64,000 nucleotides of DNA, taken from Flavobacteriaceae bacterium. GTDB lineage: Bacteria > Bacteroidota > Bacteroidia > Flavobacteriales > Flavobacteriaceae. Where the stretch lies: contig JASBUG010000023.1 in NCBI GenBank assembly GCA_030148025.1, forward strand, positions 62,001-126,000, written 5' to 3'. How positions within the stretch are numbered: the stretch's first letter is position 1; each line of letters opens with the position of its first letter. Shown here in pieces: positions 35,113 through 45,775 of the stretch. A program made the translations under genes and the position numbers. The notes under the pieces were generated by a model. The model saw only the letters and a program-made list of their open reading frames with translations, searched no databases and was not told the DNA's origin.

Positions 35113-38100
35113 TTAACGCCTAAGGGTAAAATGTCCTTTTACTTGAAACTCGACACCATTTTGTTTTACATCTGCAACATACCAATAATCATTAGCAGGC
35201 ATATTAACACCATTGTATGTGCCATCCCAACCAGGAGTGGAAGAGGTTAAAAAGGTCATTTGTTTTCCATATCTGTCAAAAATACTTATGGTAGTTCCTG
35301 GTAAATTCTCTACACCCGAAATATGCCAAGTGTCAAAATAGCCATCACCATTAGGTGTCATAAATTTTGGTGTATCAATAACTACAATTTCTTTGGATAT
35401 GGAAGCACATCCATTTAAATCTATAATAGTTATGGTATGATAACCTAATGAAACGTTCTCAAACACATTAGAATCTTGAGGCTCTCCATCATCAAGTATA
35501 TACATGTAATTTCCTATACCACTTATAGTAATAGTAACATTATTAGGATCTGAGAAATCAACAGTTTCGGTTACTTCAATGGTTGCCTGTTCAGATTCGA
35601 TAACATTAAATACAGAGGTTGTCTCACAACCATTAACCGTAGTTACAGTTACCCAATATTCACCAATTTGCTCTATATCTATTTCAGAAGTGGTGTCTCC
35701 AGTAGACCATAGATATGTATCTCCAGTTACAATATCGCCTGCAACGACTGTTAAAGGGAAATTGTCTAAACAAATAGTTTGCTGAGGTATGTCAACAACA
35801 GGTTTTCTGTGCACTATGGTTTGAAAGGATGTAATATCAAAACAGCCAGTGGTGTTATTTTCAATTCTAACAAATAATTCTTGATCATGGGCAGCATTAT
35901 AATCTAGATTGCTAATGCTGTTGGTGTTGTTTAAGGCATCATCTAATAGTTCGTAGTAGGTAATACTGAAAGTTGAAGGATCCTGAGCGCCTAAAACAAT
36001 AGGTGTTTGTTGAGATAGATCAAATATCTGGATGAAATCATAATCATCGTCACAATTTTCCAGATCTGGAACTGGGTTAGCAATTGGGTTTGGATGACCT
36101 TGTATATTAAAAGATCCAATAGCTACACAAGATGTTGTGTTATTGGTTGCTCTAACGAATAAGGTTTGACTGCCAATACTAAAGTTATATGTGCTTCCCA
36201 GAGCATTTAGATCATTAGTGGCATCTGTATTGGTCAGGTAATATGAAATAGTTAGATCTGTAATATCGTCAAACAACATATTTGTAGCATCTATAAGATC
36301 GAATGTGTTTGTATCATTTTCACAAATATCTATAGTATTTATGTTGTTTATAGAAGGAGGCAAATTAACCTCTAGCTCTAAAGGAATTGATACATAGCAA
36401 TTTGATACATCGTTTAATATTTTAACATATACGGTTTGAGGGTTTGATATGTTATTATAACTATCAGGTGTGTTTATTGTGTTAATATCTGCTTCTAGAT
36501 CGTCAATAGATTCGAAATAACTTATAGTAATATCATTACTTCTAATGTCTAATATTTCAAATTCTGAAATGGTAAGATCAAAAGTAGAAATGCCATCGTA
36601 ATCTGTGTCGCAGGTTGTAAGTGTAGAAGGCAGGTTTACCGTTGGGACTTGTACAACATTTAAACCAAATTCGGCGACAGCATGACAAAAAGTGCCATTT
36701 TCAATACGTGCATATATTTGCTGAGGATTACTAATATTATTATAGTTTAGGTCTATTTCATTCAGTCCATTTTCGGCATCATCAAAAGATGTGTGAAAGC
36801 TAATAGTAAGTGTTTCTGGAATGCCTTGAGATATTTCTAAGATCTTTTCTGTAAGGTCAAAAGTTTCTATTCCATCATTCGAGATATCATCACAAATTAA
36901 AAAGTTTGTTGGAGCATTAAATAGAGGAACAGATCCAACTTCAATATGGAAGGAGGAAGTACCATAACAATCTTGATCAGAAATATTTTCAACACGTACA
37001 TAAATTGTTTGTGGACTTGAGGTATTGGCATAGACAGCATTTTTATCGATGATATTTGTTCTGTTTTGCGCATCAAGTTCACTTTCAAAATAGAGCACTT
37101 GTTTTCCAGTTTGACCGTTTAATATTTCGGCATCTTTGGTATTAAATATAAAGTCTGCAATTTGATTACCATCGGTTTCGCAGTTTTCATAATTTGAAAT
37201 ATCTGTAAACTCAGGTAATGTGTTTACAATAATATTTATTAATGCTGTGGCATAACATCCAGTAATTGTGCTTTCTACTCTTACGTAAATTGTTTCTGTT
37301 GAAGCATTGTAAGCTACAGGGTTGGTAATTTGATTTACATTATTTTGAAGATCATCAAGAGTATTATGAAATGAGATCACCAGATCACTTGTATCTGCTA
37401 CAATGCTTGGAATACTGGCTTCTAAGTCTACAATGTATGACCCGTCTTGGTCATCGTCGCAAATTATTATATCTATAGGAGTTGTAACCGTAGGAGCTGG
37501 AATAACATTTACTTCAAATGGAATGGTTTCATAACAACTGGTTATATTGTCTGTAACTCTTGCATATAAAATTTGAGGATTTGTAGTATTTGTATAAAAT
37601 GCAGGGAGTGCATTGGTATTAAAATCGGCATCTGTTTGTGAAGCGTAATACCTAACTGAAACTCCAGAAAGTCCATTATTAACCAAGGTATCAAACGAAC
37701 CAAGATCAAGAGAAGTAAATCCATCATCGTCTGTATCGCAGTAATCGATTGGAGTAACCGATGTAAGTACTATAGGTGGATTTATAATTAAATTTATTTG
37801 AGATTGATAAGAACAATTTGCATTTTCAATTCTAATAAAAACAGCTGTAGGGCTGCTGCTTACTACATAAGGCACTGTTTGGTCAATAGCATTTATACCA
37901 TTGTCCATATCATCTTCAGTTTCGTAAAAAGTAATAGTTAATCCAGTTAATCCATTTGTTATTTGAGTTGCAATATTTACCAGATCAAAACTTTCAATAC
38001 CATCACCACTAGCATCATCGCAAACAGCAAAATCCTGAATTGCAGTACCTGTATTTAAAAGGTTTGTGTGCAGTTCTATGGGAACAATAGTTATACAACC

Positions 38101-39942
38101 AGTTACATCATCTTCAACTCTTATATAGATGTTTTGTAAGTTGGCGACTGTATTTTCAAAATTGGTTGGGTCTCCTATTGGATTTATATTGTTTGTAGCA
38201 TCTGCATTAGACAAATGAAAAGTGACAGTAACTCCTGTTAACCCTTGTAAAAGGTCAGGAATAATTGAGGTAAGATCAAAAAAAGCAAATCCATCATCAT
38301 CATTATCGCAAGCATTTAATGGTGGTATATTAGCATTTACTATTGGTCGTTCTTGAACAATAAGATTTATAGTTGTAGTATTTACACAGCCGGTATTTAC
38401 ATTTACAACGCGTGCATATAATTGTTCGCTAGGTAATGTGTTTACATAAGGAGAAGGTATGGCATTTATACCATTATCAGCATCGTTTTGTGTAAAATGG
38501 TATGTTACATTTAAATTAGTATTACCTTGAGTAATTTCTGAATTAGCCTGATTGAGATCAAATTGTGTTGACCCATCAGCAATGGCGTCATCACATTCTT
38601 CCAAAGGTGTTGGTGCTATAATTTGTGGTAATTCATTTACTACTAGATTAAAATTTGCATAAGCCATACAACCACCATTATTATCTTCAATTCTAACATA
38701 TATAGTTTGAGGATTTGTAGTATTTTGAATTGGTGTATTTATAGGGTTTAAATTGTTTTGAGCATCAGCATTACTTAAATGATAGCTAATTGTATAAGTG
38801 CCTGGAGATACAGAGTTTAAAACGTCGTTGTTTTTTTGGGATAGATCAAAAAACTCGATTCCATCTTCACTAGGGTCATCGCAAATTTCAAAGTCTGATA
38901 TAGGATCTGCTGTTTGTTCAGAACTTAAGTTTATTTCTACTGTGTCTTCAATAACACAAGTAGTTGTTCCTAACGGAATAGTAATCTCTACAGTATAACT
39001 GCCAGAATTAGAAGCATTTAAAGAGCTGTTTGTTTCACCAGAAATAAGTGTTCCATTTTCATACCAAGCATAACTTGCTAATGGGTTTTGTATATCGCCA
39101 TCAATGGTGTAATTCTGGGCACATGTTGATATGTCTGGACCAAGGTTAACCGTTGGGTTAAAACTATTACCTTGAATAAATACAGCAGAATCATAATTCT
39201 CATCAGATTGATCAGCAATTACCAATTTAATATGGTATTGTACATTAGGAAGAATATTTGCCGAAGCTGTTAAAACTGTAGTTCTTCCATTGTAATTGGT
39301 GTCTCCCATACTATAACCATCGAAATATTGTTCGTTTTCTGCAGCACAGAAACCTACAATCTCATCATGTACTGTGTTCGTGTTTACCGGAATAGTTGTT
39401 CCAGGAATTAATGCAATATTTGTATATGGATCTGTTGTTCCTGCTTCCTTTATTAAAAAGGCAAATCCATCGGAATATTCGCAAGGAAAATTTGCAAAAT
39501 ACTCTTCAGAAGCTAAGATGTAGTTAAATTGAATAAGATTAGAGATTGATACAAAATCAAACTCAATAGATGTTGCGTTATATGTATTTGTTATACCTAA
39601 GGCAGTTTCAAGATCTGGATCTGTTCCCCATGTTAATTCACCATCATTTAAAATATTGACGTTTGTAGCGTTTCCTCCAGAATTAGCATTACCTGTAGAT
39701 AGCATAATTCCATTTTCAAACGGAAAATTAGAGTTAGCGCGTTCAAAGTAGCCAAAGCTAGAGAACCCATTTACACTTCCATTTATTGATGAGCTAATAT
39801 TTGTAATCTCAACACAACCTTCAACCAAATTGTTTTGAATGAGGTCTTGAGCTGAAATAGAATTATCAACAGAGATGTTTTGTGCATAAATTGAGCTACA
39901 TAGCAATATGCTCACCAGGGACATTAAGCAGGTTAATCTCAT
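35113..39942 (-). CDS. Giant T9SS type-B surface protein with choice-of-anchor L domain (11 modules)
   Basis: A 1609-aa exported protein with signal peptide MRLTCLMSLVSILLCSSIYA, a choice-of-anchor L domain (about residues 25-265; IQFNYILASEEYFANF, YHIKLVIADQSDEN) and an Ig-like segment. Eleven ~85-95-aa tandem modules follow, each opening with a C-D-x-D-x-D-G-x-x-x-F-D-L loop (for example ACDNDDDGFAFFDLTS, TCDTDYDGISTFDLT) and closing with NPQTIYVRVE-like strands. The acidic loops resemble calcium-binding DxDxDG loops. The type-B sorting domain ends the protein (PKFMTPNGDGYFDTWHISG, IFDRYGKQMTFL). It is probably a long stalk-like adhesin. Confidence 0.9.
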   Translation of the reverse strand: MRLTCLMSLVSILLCSSIYAQNISVDNSISAQDLIQNNLVEGCVEITNISSSINGSVNGFSSFGYFERANSNFPFENGIMLSTGNANSGGNATNVNILNDGELTWGTDPDLETALGITNTYNATSIEFDFVSISNLIQFNYILASEEYFANFPCEYSDGFAFLIKEAGTTDPYTNIALIPGTTIPVNTNTVHDEIVGFCAAENEQYFDGYSMGDTNYNGRTTVLTASANILPNVQYHIKLVIADQSDENYDSAVFIQGNSFNPTVNLGPDISTCAQNYTIDGDIQNPLASYAWYENGTLISGETNSSLNASNSGSYTVEITIPLGTTTCVIEDTVEINLSSEQTADPISDFEICDDPSEDGIEFFDLSQKNNDVLNSVSPGTYTISYHLSNADAQNNLNPINTPIQNTTNPQTIYVRIEDNNGGCMAYANFNLVVNELPQIIAPTPLEECDDAIADGSTQFDLNQANSEITQGNTNLNVTYHFTQNDADNGINAIPSPYVNTLPSEQLYARVVNVNTGCVNTTTINLIVQERPIVNANIPPLNACDNDDDGFAFFDLTSIIPDLLQGLTGVTVTFHLSNADATNNINPIGDPTNFENTVANLQNIYIRVEDDVTGCITIVPIELHTNLLNTGTAIQDFAVCDDASGDGIESFDLVNIATQITNGLTGLTITFYETEDDMDNGINAIDQTVPYVVSSSPTAVFIRIENANCSYQSQINLIINPPIVLTSVTPIDYCDTDDDGFTSLDLGSFDTLVNNGLSGVSVRYYASQTDADFNTNALPAFYTNTTNPQILYARVTDNITSCYETIPFEVNVIPAPTVTTPIDIIICDDDQDGSYIVDLEASIPSIVADTSDLVISFHNTLDDLQNNVNQITNPVAYNASTETIYVRVESTITGCYATALINIIVNTLPEFTDISNYENCETDGNQIADFIFNTKDAEILNGQTGKQVLYFESELDAQNRTNIIDKNAVYANTSSPQTIYVRVENISDQDCYGTSSFHIEVGSVPLFNAPTNFLICDDISNDGIETFDLTEKILEISQGIPETLTISFHTSFDDAENGLNEIDLNYNNISNPQQIYARIENGTFCHAVAEFGLNVVQVPTVNLPSTLTTCDTDYDGISTFDLTISEFEILDIRSNDITISYFESIDDLEADINTINTPDSYNNISNPQTVYVKILNDVSNCYVSIPLELEVNLPPSINNINTIDICENDTNTFDLIDATNMLFDDITDLTISYYLTNTDATNDLNALGSTYNFSIGSQTLFVRATNNTTSCVAIGSFNIQGHPNPIANPVPDLENCDDDYDFIQIFDLSQQTPIVLGAQDPSTFSITYYELLDDALNNTNSISNLDYNAAHDQELFVRIENNTTGCFDITSFQTIVHRKPVVDIPQQTICLDNFPLTVVAGDIVTGDTYLWSTGDTTSEIDIEQIGEYWVTVTTVNGCETTSVFNVIESEQATIEVTETVDFSDPNNVTITISGIGNYMYILDDGEPQDSNVFENVSLGYHTITIIDLNGCASISKEIVVIDTPKFMTPNGDGYFDTWHISGVENLPGTTISIFDRYGKQMTFLTSSTPGWDGTYNGVNMPANDYWYVADVKQNGVEFQVKGHFTLRR

Positions 39943-40122
39943 TTTTTATAATGTTTTGACTGTAAGGGTTTTACTCTTAAAGTCAGGGGTTTAGATTGGG
40001 GTTTCTAGGCGAAATGTATGAAAAAATAGATAAAAAGCAAAAAATAATCGATAAAATGTTTTTTATTGAAAATAATATCCTACATAATTATTCTAATATT
40101 GACCTTGTTTTATTGTGAAACA

Positions 40123-43100
40123 TTACCTTTTTAAAGTAAAATGACTTTTAAATATACGTCCATCTTGAAGTTTTACATGAAACCAGTAATCACTAGAAGG
40201 TAGTTTGGCACCATTAAAAGTGCCATCCCAACCAGGTCCACGAGGTGATAGTTGTTTTAATAGTTTGCCATAGCGATCAAAAATATACACAATGCTTTCA
40301 AATTGAGATGCGTCGTTAATACCATACACATGCCAGGTGTCATTGTGAGAATCGCCATTAGGAGTAAAGAACTTAGGGAAGCCTATTACAGATACAATAT
40401 CGTCTACAATGCCACAATTGTTTTTATCTCTAATGTAAACGGTATGCAACCCTGGAGATACATTATCAAAGAAGTTACTGTCTTGATAAGGACCATTAAT
40501 ATCGTCTAGAGCAAACTCATAATTACCTTCACCAGAAACTAAAATAGTAATGGAGTTGTTTGCTGTAGCATCAATTACCTCAATATTTTCTATAGTTGCA
40601 ATGTTAGATGGAAGCACAGTTATTACTCGCTCTTTAGTACAGTTATTAGCATTAGTAACGGTAACAGTATATGTTCCAGCTTCGTTTACTAGAATTTCTT
40701 GAGTTGTTTCACCAGTAGACCAAAGATAAGTGAAGTCTGAAGCAGGATTATTAATAAGTCCAGCATCGAGAGTTATTGTTTGAGGGTAAAGGTTTAAACA
40801 ATAAACAGTTTCATCTTCAATATCTATATTTGGTAGCGCAAAAACATTTAGTTCTACTTCAGAAATACCATAACAGGCATTTTCGTTTTCAACTCTTGCA
40901 AAAATAGTTTGAGAGTAAGCTGTGGTATTAGTAAATGTATTTCCTAACGGATTTTCTTCTAAAAGGGAATCTTCATAAGTTTCGTAGTAGTTTATAGTAA
41001 GCGTTGTTGGTAAGCCACTTAAAATAGTTGCATTAGCTAGAGTAAGATCGAAATTGTAAAAACCATCTTCTTCGCCATCATCATCGCAATGCGTTAAAAT
41101 AGCATCGGCTGTATCTGTAGCTGTTACATCTAATGTTAATTCAGAAAAATTTACGCAGCCTGTAATATCATTAATTACTCTTACAAAAACAGTTTGTGGA
41201 TTAACAGTATTGCTAAACGATGTCCCATCAATTTCATTCATATCATTTTGCGCATCAGTAGACGATAAATAAAACTTTGTAGATCTATCTGTTGTACCAC
41301 CAGTTAGAACACCATTAGCTTCAGTTAAATTAAAAAGTGTAAAACCATCTGGAGTGCCATCTTCATCACATTGATATAAGAAAGCATCAAAAGCTTCCGG
41401 GATTATATTAATTATCAAGTTGAAAGAAATAGTGCTAAAACAATCTGTGTTTGCCACATTTTCTATGCGAACAAATATTTCTTCCTGATTTGGGGTTATA
41501 TTATAATAGTTGATTGGTAAAGCATTATTTCTCGTATCTGCATCTGCTTGCGAACGGTGAAATGTAATGCTGTTTTCTGCTGGATCTTGACTGCCTAGAA
41601 TAGTGGCATTTAAAGTTGATAAATCAAACTCTCGTTGTCCGTTCATAGGGTTACCATCACTATCGTCATCACATATTTCCCAGTCGCCAACGACATTAGC
41701 AACAGGTGTATTGAAAATCTCTATAAAAAATGATGTAGTATCAAAACAACTTGCGTTATTGTCATTATGAATTCTAACAAAAATTTCTTGAGGATTTGAT
41801 GTGTTATTATAAACTCCCGAAATTTCATTTGTATTGTTGTTAGCATCATCTTGAGTTTCAAAATAATGAACGCTAAAAATAGAACCGTCTTGCCCTGCTA
41901 AAACAGCAGCATCCTGAGTTGTGAAATCAAAATCCCAGATATTGTCATTGTTATCGTCACAAATTATTATATCGTCAGGTTGATTGGCAGTAGGAAGAGG
42001 TCTTATAATTAAATTAAATGAATTAGTACTAAAGCAATCTGTATTTGCATTGTTTTCAATGCGTATAAATATTTCTTCCTGATTAGGTGTAGCATTATAG
42101 TAATTATTAGGTAATGCATTAGCGCCAGTGTCTGCATCTACTTGCGAGGTGTGGAAGCTTATGGTGCTAAGTAAAGGGTCTTGAGTGCCTAAAATTGTTC
42201 CATGTAAAGAGGTTAGGTCGAATTCTATTTGTCCATTTAAACTACTTCCGTCAGTGTCGTCATCACATACTTCCCAATCGCCAATTGCGTTAATTATAGG
42301 TGTGTCAAAAACTTCAACAAAAAATGATGTGGTATCATAACAATTAGGATTGCCATCATTATGAATTCTAACAAAGATCTCTTGTGGATTTGTTGTATTG
42401 TTGTAAGTTCCAATAATTTCATTTTCATTGTTTTCGGCATCAGCAAGTGAGGCGAAATAATGTACACTAAAAATGCTTGGATCCTGAGCGCCTAGTGCAG
42501 TGGTATCTTGAGTTGTAAAATCCCATAACCAAGTGCTATCATTGTCATCATCACAAATTGTTAGGTTCTCCGGTTGGTTTGCTGTAGCATTTTCAAAATA
42601 GCTTACATAAGCAATTCCTTCGTAAATATTGCAAGTACTACCAGCAGATTCAAGTACTAGTTTATAAGTTCCATTTTCTGTAACCACCAGATCAAAATCG
42701 TTTTCAGCTAGTAATATATCGTCTTTATACCATGTATAAATACCACCAGGAATATCATCATACGACAAGGTGTATGTTTCGCCATCACATAATAAAAGTT
42801 CTGTAGTACTTATATTATTTTGAATAATGTCTATTTGATCATTGAAAAATGATTGTATAAATGGTGGTAACCCTTGAGCTGAACGGTTAGGTGAAAGGTT
42901 AATTGCATTATGTTCATAATTACATGCGTCACCAATGGCATTAGGATTGTTAATAACACCTAGGAAAGGAAGACCAGTAGTATAATTTGCATTTAGTGCT
43001 CTATATATTTTTCCATTTGGCCCTAATTGTAACGAGCCTCGATATAATTCTCTCTGATCAACTATATGTTCTGATGCTTGAATATCTGCAGCAGTTAAAT

Positions 43101-44007
43101 TAAACTGAGTTAAAGCAGATCGATGAAAGCTTGGAGGTTGGGTAGCTCCAGCTTGATTTGATGAATGAATATAAAGCAGTTCGCTATTAGGTGAAAACTC
43201 TGCACCATAAGCTTGCGAAGCAAAATTGTTTATAACTAGTTGTTGTTGGTTAGAAACGATTCCTGTATTACTATCAAAATCAAATAAATATAAGCCACTT
43301 GACATATTAGCAGAGATTAATTTAGTACCATCAGGAGATACTTTTATTTGCCCTCTTGGATCACCAATAGTATTTGCAAAAGTAGAAACTACAGGCACAT
43401 TATTTACCCCAGTATTAGATATTTCAAAGGCATAATAAGAATCAAAACTTGTCGAGACACCATCAGCCGCTGCTAATGTGATTACCCAAATGGATTCACT
43501 AGTGCAATCTTTTAATACAGCGGTTACTTTTTCAGAATTTTCCTGAAGTAAATTAATGTTTTTTGAAGTAATACCTCCTAAACCACCGTCTAAAGTCATG
43601 TCTACAATTGAATAATTAAATCCGTTATCGGGATCTAGATCTACATCAATAGTAGTATCTACTGTAAAAATGTAGTATATATTCGGGTCTTGCGGTGCAG
43701 GAACTACCAGTGCAGATTGCGTACTTGAAGAATCACCATATAATCCAGTACCATTTAACATGACTTCATGATTCCTATTGTAGACTATACGACCGTCTGT
43801 ATATAGAACTAAATTTCCGTTTTCATCTGAAATTGAGGTACACCCTTCTCGAGTATTTAACATTCCCCCATTAACTGAAGTTACAGCACCTGATGCGATG
43901 TCAAAGTTAATACCTGCCCTTTCACCAAAAAACCAATTAGCAGCTTGGTTTTGAGCCAACAAATTGGCACCAATAAAGAGGGTGAGGATTAATAATTTCT
44001 TTTTCAT
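40123..44007 (-). CDS. Giant T9SS type-B surface protein with propeller-like N-domain (6 modules)
   Basis: A 1294-aa exported protein: signal peptide MKKKLLILTLFIGANLLAQ, then a ~390-aa beta-propeller-like domain (ANWFFGERAGINFDIASGA, SISDENGNLVLYTDGRIVYN, GQIKVSPDGTKLISANMSSG, GPNGKIYRALNA) instead of the anchor-L domain of its two neighbours. Then come an Ig-like segment, six acidic modules and the type-B sorting domain (FPKFFTPNGDSHNDTWHVYG, IFDRYGKLLKQL). Modules 1-2 and 3-4 are a recent tandem duplicate. It is likely surface exposed. An ATG-abutting hairpin precedes it. Confidence 0.88.
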   Translation of the reverse strand: MKKKLLILTLFIGANLLAQNQAANWFFGERAGINFDIASGAVTSVNGGMLNTREGCTSISDENGNLVLYTDGRIVYNRNHEVMLNGTGLYGDSSSTQSALVVPAPQDPNIYYIFTVDTTIDVDLDPDNGFNYSIVDMTLDGGLGGITSKNINLLQENSEKVTAVLKDCTSESIWVITLAAADGVSTSFDSYYAFEISNTGVNNVPVVSTFANTIGDPRGQIKVSPDGTKLISANMSSGLYLFDFDSNTGIVSNQQQLVINNFASQAYGAEFSPNSELLYIHSSNQAGATQPPSFHRSALTQFNLTAADIQASEHIVDQRELYRGSLQLGPNGKIYRALNANYTTGLPFLGVINNPNAIGDACNYEHNAINLSPNRSAQGLPPFIQSFFNDQIDIIQNNISTTELLLCDGETYTLSYDDIPGGIYTWYKDDILLAENDFDLVVTENGTYKLVLESAGSTCNIYEGIAYVSYFENATANQPENLTICDDDNDSTWLWDFTTQDTTALGAQDPSIFSVHYFASLADAENNENEIIGTYNNTTNPQEIFVRIHNDGNPNCYDTTSFFVEVFDTPIINAIGDWEVCDDDTDGSSLNGQIEFDLTSLHGTILGTQDPLLSTISFHTSQVDADTGANALPNNYYNATPNQEEIFIRIENNANTDCFSTNSFNLIIRPLPTANQPDDIIICDDNNDNIWDFDFTTQDAAVLAGQDGSIFSVHYFETQDDANNNTNEISGVYNNTSNPQEIFVRIHNDNNASCFDTTSFFIEIFNTPVANVVGDWEICDDDSDGNPMNGQREFDLSTLNATILGSQDPAENSITFHRSQADADTRNNALPINYYNITPNQEEIFVRIENVANTDCFSTISFNLIINIIPEAFDAFLYQCDEDGTPDGFTLFNLTEANGVLTGGTTDRSTKFYLSSTDAQNDMNEIDGTSFSNTVNPQTVFVRVINDITGCVNFSELTLDVTATDTADAILTHCDDDGEEDGFYNFDLTLANATILSGLPTTLTINYYETYEDSLLEENPLGNTFTNTTAYSQTIFARVENENACYGISEVELNVFALPNIDIEDETVYCLNLYPQTITLDAGLINNPASDFTYLWSTGETTQEILVNEAGTYTVTVTNANNCTKERVITVLPSNIATIENIEVIDATANNSITILVSGEGNYEFALDDINGPYQDSNFFDNVSPGLHTVYIRDKNNCGIVDDIVSVIGFPKFFTPNGDSHNDTWHVYGINDASQFESIVYIFDRYGKLLKQLSPRGPGWDGTFNGAKLPSSDYWFHVKLQDGRIFKSHFTLKR
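41395..42590. repeat. Tandem duplication of a ~594-bp two-module unit inside the 1294-aa gene
   Basis: The unit starting with ANQPENLTICDDDNDS (about 42,580 on the minus strand) recurs about 198 codons later as ANQPDDIIICDDNNDN. Both carry the same order of motifs: IFSVHYF, NNTTNPQEIFVRIHND or NNTSNPQEIFVRIHND, GDWEVCDDD or GDWEICDDD, and TPNQEEIF. Similarity between the two units is much higher than to other modules, so the duplication is recent. Confidence 0.8.
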
Positions 44008-44030
44008 TTATAAGCAATCTTGCTTATAAA
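44007..44030 (-). promoter_or_regulatory. 10-bp hairpin abutting the start codon of the 1294-aa T9SS gene
   Basis: TTTATAAGCA (44007-44016) and TGCTTATAAA (44021-44030) form a perfect stem with a 4-nt loop whose last base is the A of the ATG. It could mask initiation. No T-run, so a terminator is unlikely. Confidence 0.5.
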
Positions 44031-44034
44031 TATA

Positions 44035-44859
44035 TTATAAATCTCTCTTTTTTAATAATCTGTACGATAAAAACACGAATAAAGCAGTCCAACCCAGTAC
44101 AATTACTAACTCATACCAATGTAGTGCATAGTCGTATGCTAAGCTATCTTTGTCAGGGAATTTAGACATTGCAATTCGTTGAAAAGGTTGCTTAATTAAG
44201 TTGTACATTGACTTTAACGGAAAGAAATTCTGGATCTTTTCGGCTATATCAACATTAGCTTTCCAAGTGATTAAGCCAAAGATGATCCACTCTAAAATAA
44301 AATCTACAAATAAGAAAGCTAAGGCAAACGCTGAACGTTTTGCTAGCATACCTAAGAATAAACAGAAAGAGAAGAAACCAACTAATTTTACAAAATAACC
44401 TAATAGATATTCGGTTTCAGATAAGATAATACCAATCTCATTATAACTAGAATAATAAAGTCCTATTAATAAAGAAATAAGTGTTAAAAGTACTGTTGCT
44501 ACCAATGAAAAGAATACAATGGTGTAGAATTTAGATAAAATAAATTCTTTTTTACTCAACCCATCAATAAGGTTTTGCTTTATGGTTTTGTTGCTGTATT
44601 CGTTACCAATCATAGAAACCACAACTATGGCAAAGAAAAACTTGAATTGTGCTGCAAAAAATGTGGTTATATGCCAGATAATAGGAAAATTATAAATACC
44701 TAGTTCGCCAAGCTCTAAGGTGAAAAAGCCAAAGAAATTAATTTTAATTGACGATAATATTAATACTGTAAATGGTAATATAAATGAGATAAATATTAAG
44801 ATCTTGCTCGTTCTGTTAAGCAAAAGTTTTTGTAATTCTATTTGTAAAAGACGTATCAT
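44035..44859 (-). CDS. ABC-2 type transporter permease
   Basis: A 274-aa integral membrane protein with six hydrophobic segments (for example ILIFISFILPFTVLILSS, FFFAIVVVSMIGNEYSNKTI, ATVLLTLISLLIGLYYS, FALAFLFVDFILEWIIFGL, ELVIVLGWTALFVFLSYRLL). GNEYSNKTIKQNLIDGLSKKEF is the typical ABC-2 loop. It pairs with the ATPase gene 19 bp upstream on the same strand. Together they form an exporter of unknown substrate. Confidence 0.86.
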   Translation of the reverse strand: MIRLLQIELQKLLLNRTSKILIFISFILPFTVLILSSIKINFFGFFTLELGELGIYNFPIIWHITTFFAAQFKFFFAIVVVSMIGNEYSNKTIKQNLIDGLSKKEFILSKFYTIVFFSLVATVLLTLISLLIGLYYSSYNEIGIILSETEYLLGYFVKLVGFFSFCLFLGMLAKRSAFALAFLFVDFILEWIIFGLITWKANVDIAEKIQNFFPLKSMYNLIKQPFQRIAMSKFPDKDSLAYDYALHWYELVIVLGWTALFVFLSYRLLKKRDL

Positions 44860-44878
44860 TTCTTGATTGATTTAATGG

Positions 44879-45775
44879 TTAGTTGTTGTCGGTTAATTGT
44901 AAGAACTGTTCTTCTAAACTTTCTTTACGTTTTACCAAATGAGACAATGTAATTCCTTTATCAAACATTAGTTTGTTAAAGGCTGCAGATTCCATTGGAT
45001 CATTTAAAAAGGCAGTAATTAACCCGTCTTCTACTTTTATGTTTCCAAAAGTAGCATCGTCCTCAAGAATTTTAATTAATTCTTCGTGCTTATCTGTTTT
45101 TAATTCGAAGAACCCATGACTTGAGATCATTTCATCAACACGACCTGAATACAATTTTTCTCCTTTTCTTAAAACCACAACATGAGAGCATACTTTTTCT
45201 ACTTCATCCAATAAGTGGGAAGCCAATAAAATAGTAGTGCCATTATTAGCAATGTCTTTTATGATCTCTCTAATTTGATGAATACCTTGAGGATCCAATC
45301 CATTCGTAGGCTCATCTAGTATTAAAATTTCTGGATCGTTCAATAGAGCAGAAGCAATAGCTAATCGTTGTTTCATACCAAGTGAATAGGTCTTGAATTT
45401 GCTATTTTTTCTATCTAGTAAACCAACAATTTCTAATTTTTCATTAATCTTTTCTTCAGATACTCCTTTAATCTTGCATACTAATTTTAAGTTGTTGTAT
45501 GCAGACATATATGGGTAAAAATTTGGTCGCTCAATAATAGCACCTACTCGCTTTAAGGCATCATGTGTAGAAACGTTGCCGTCAAACCACTTAAAGTCGC
45601 CAGACGTTCTGTTTACAACATTTAAAACAACTCCTAGTGTAGTAGATTTTCCACTTCCATTAGGACCAAGAATGCCGTAGACGTTTCCTTTATTAATAGT
45701 AAAAGACAAATCCTTAACCGCAGTTAAGTAGCCAAATTTTTTGGTAAGATTATTAATGGTTAAAATTGATTCCAA
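44879..45775 (-). CDS. ABC transporter ATP-binding protein
   Basis: A 298-aa ATPase with Walker A GPNGSGKSTTLG (residues ~38-49), Q/E loop, signature YSLGMKQRLAIASALL and Walker B ILILDEPTNGLDPQG, followed by the switch-like LLASHLLDEVEKV. The C-terminal ~70 residues form the extension common in ABC-2 exporters. First gene of a two-gene operon with the permease. A TACTTTTG box on the opposite strand serves the divergent gene at 45889. Confidence 0.93.
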   Translation of the reverse strand: MESILTINNLTKKFGYLTAVKDLSFTINKGNVYGILGPNGSGKSTTLGVVLNVVNRTSGDFKWFDGNVSTHDALKRVGAIIERPNFYPYMSAYNNLKLVCKIKGVSEEKINEKLEIVGLLDRKNSKFKTYSLGMKQRLAIASALLNDPEILILDEPTNGLDPQGIHQIREIIKDIANNGTTILLASHLLDEVEKVCSHVVVLRKGEKLYSGRVDEMISSHGFFELKTDKHEELIKILEDDATFGNIKVEDGLITAFLNDPMESAAFNKLMFDKGITLSHLVKRKESLEEQFLQLTDNN

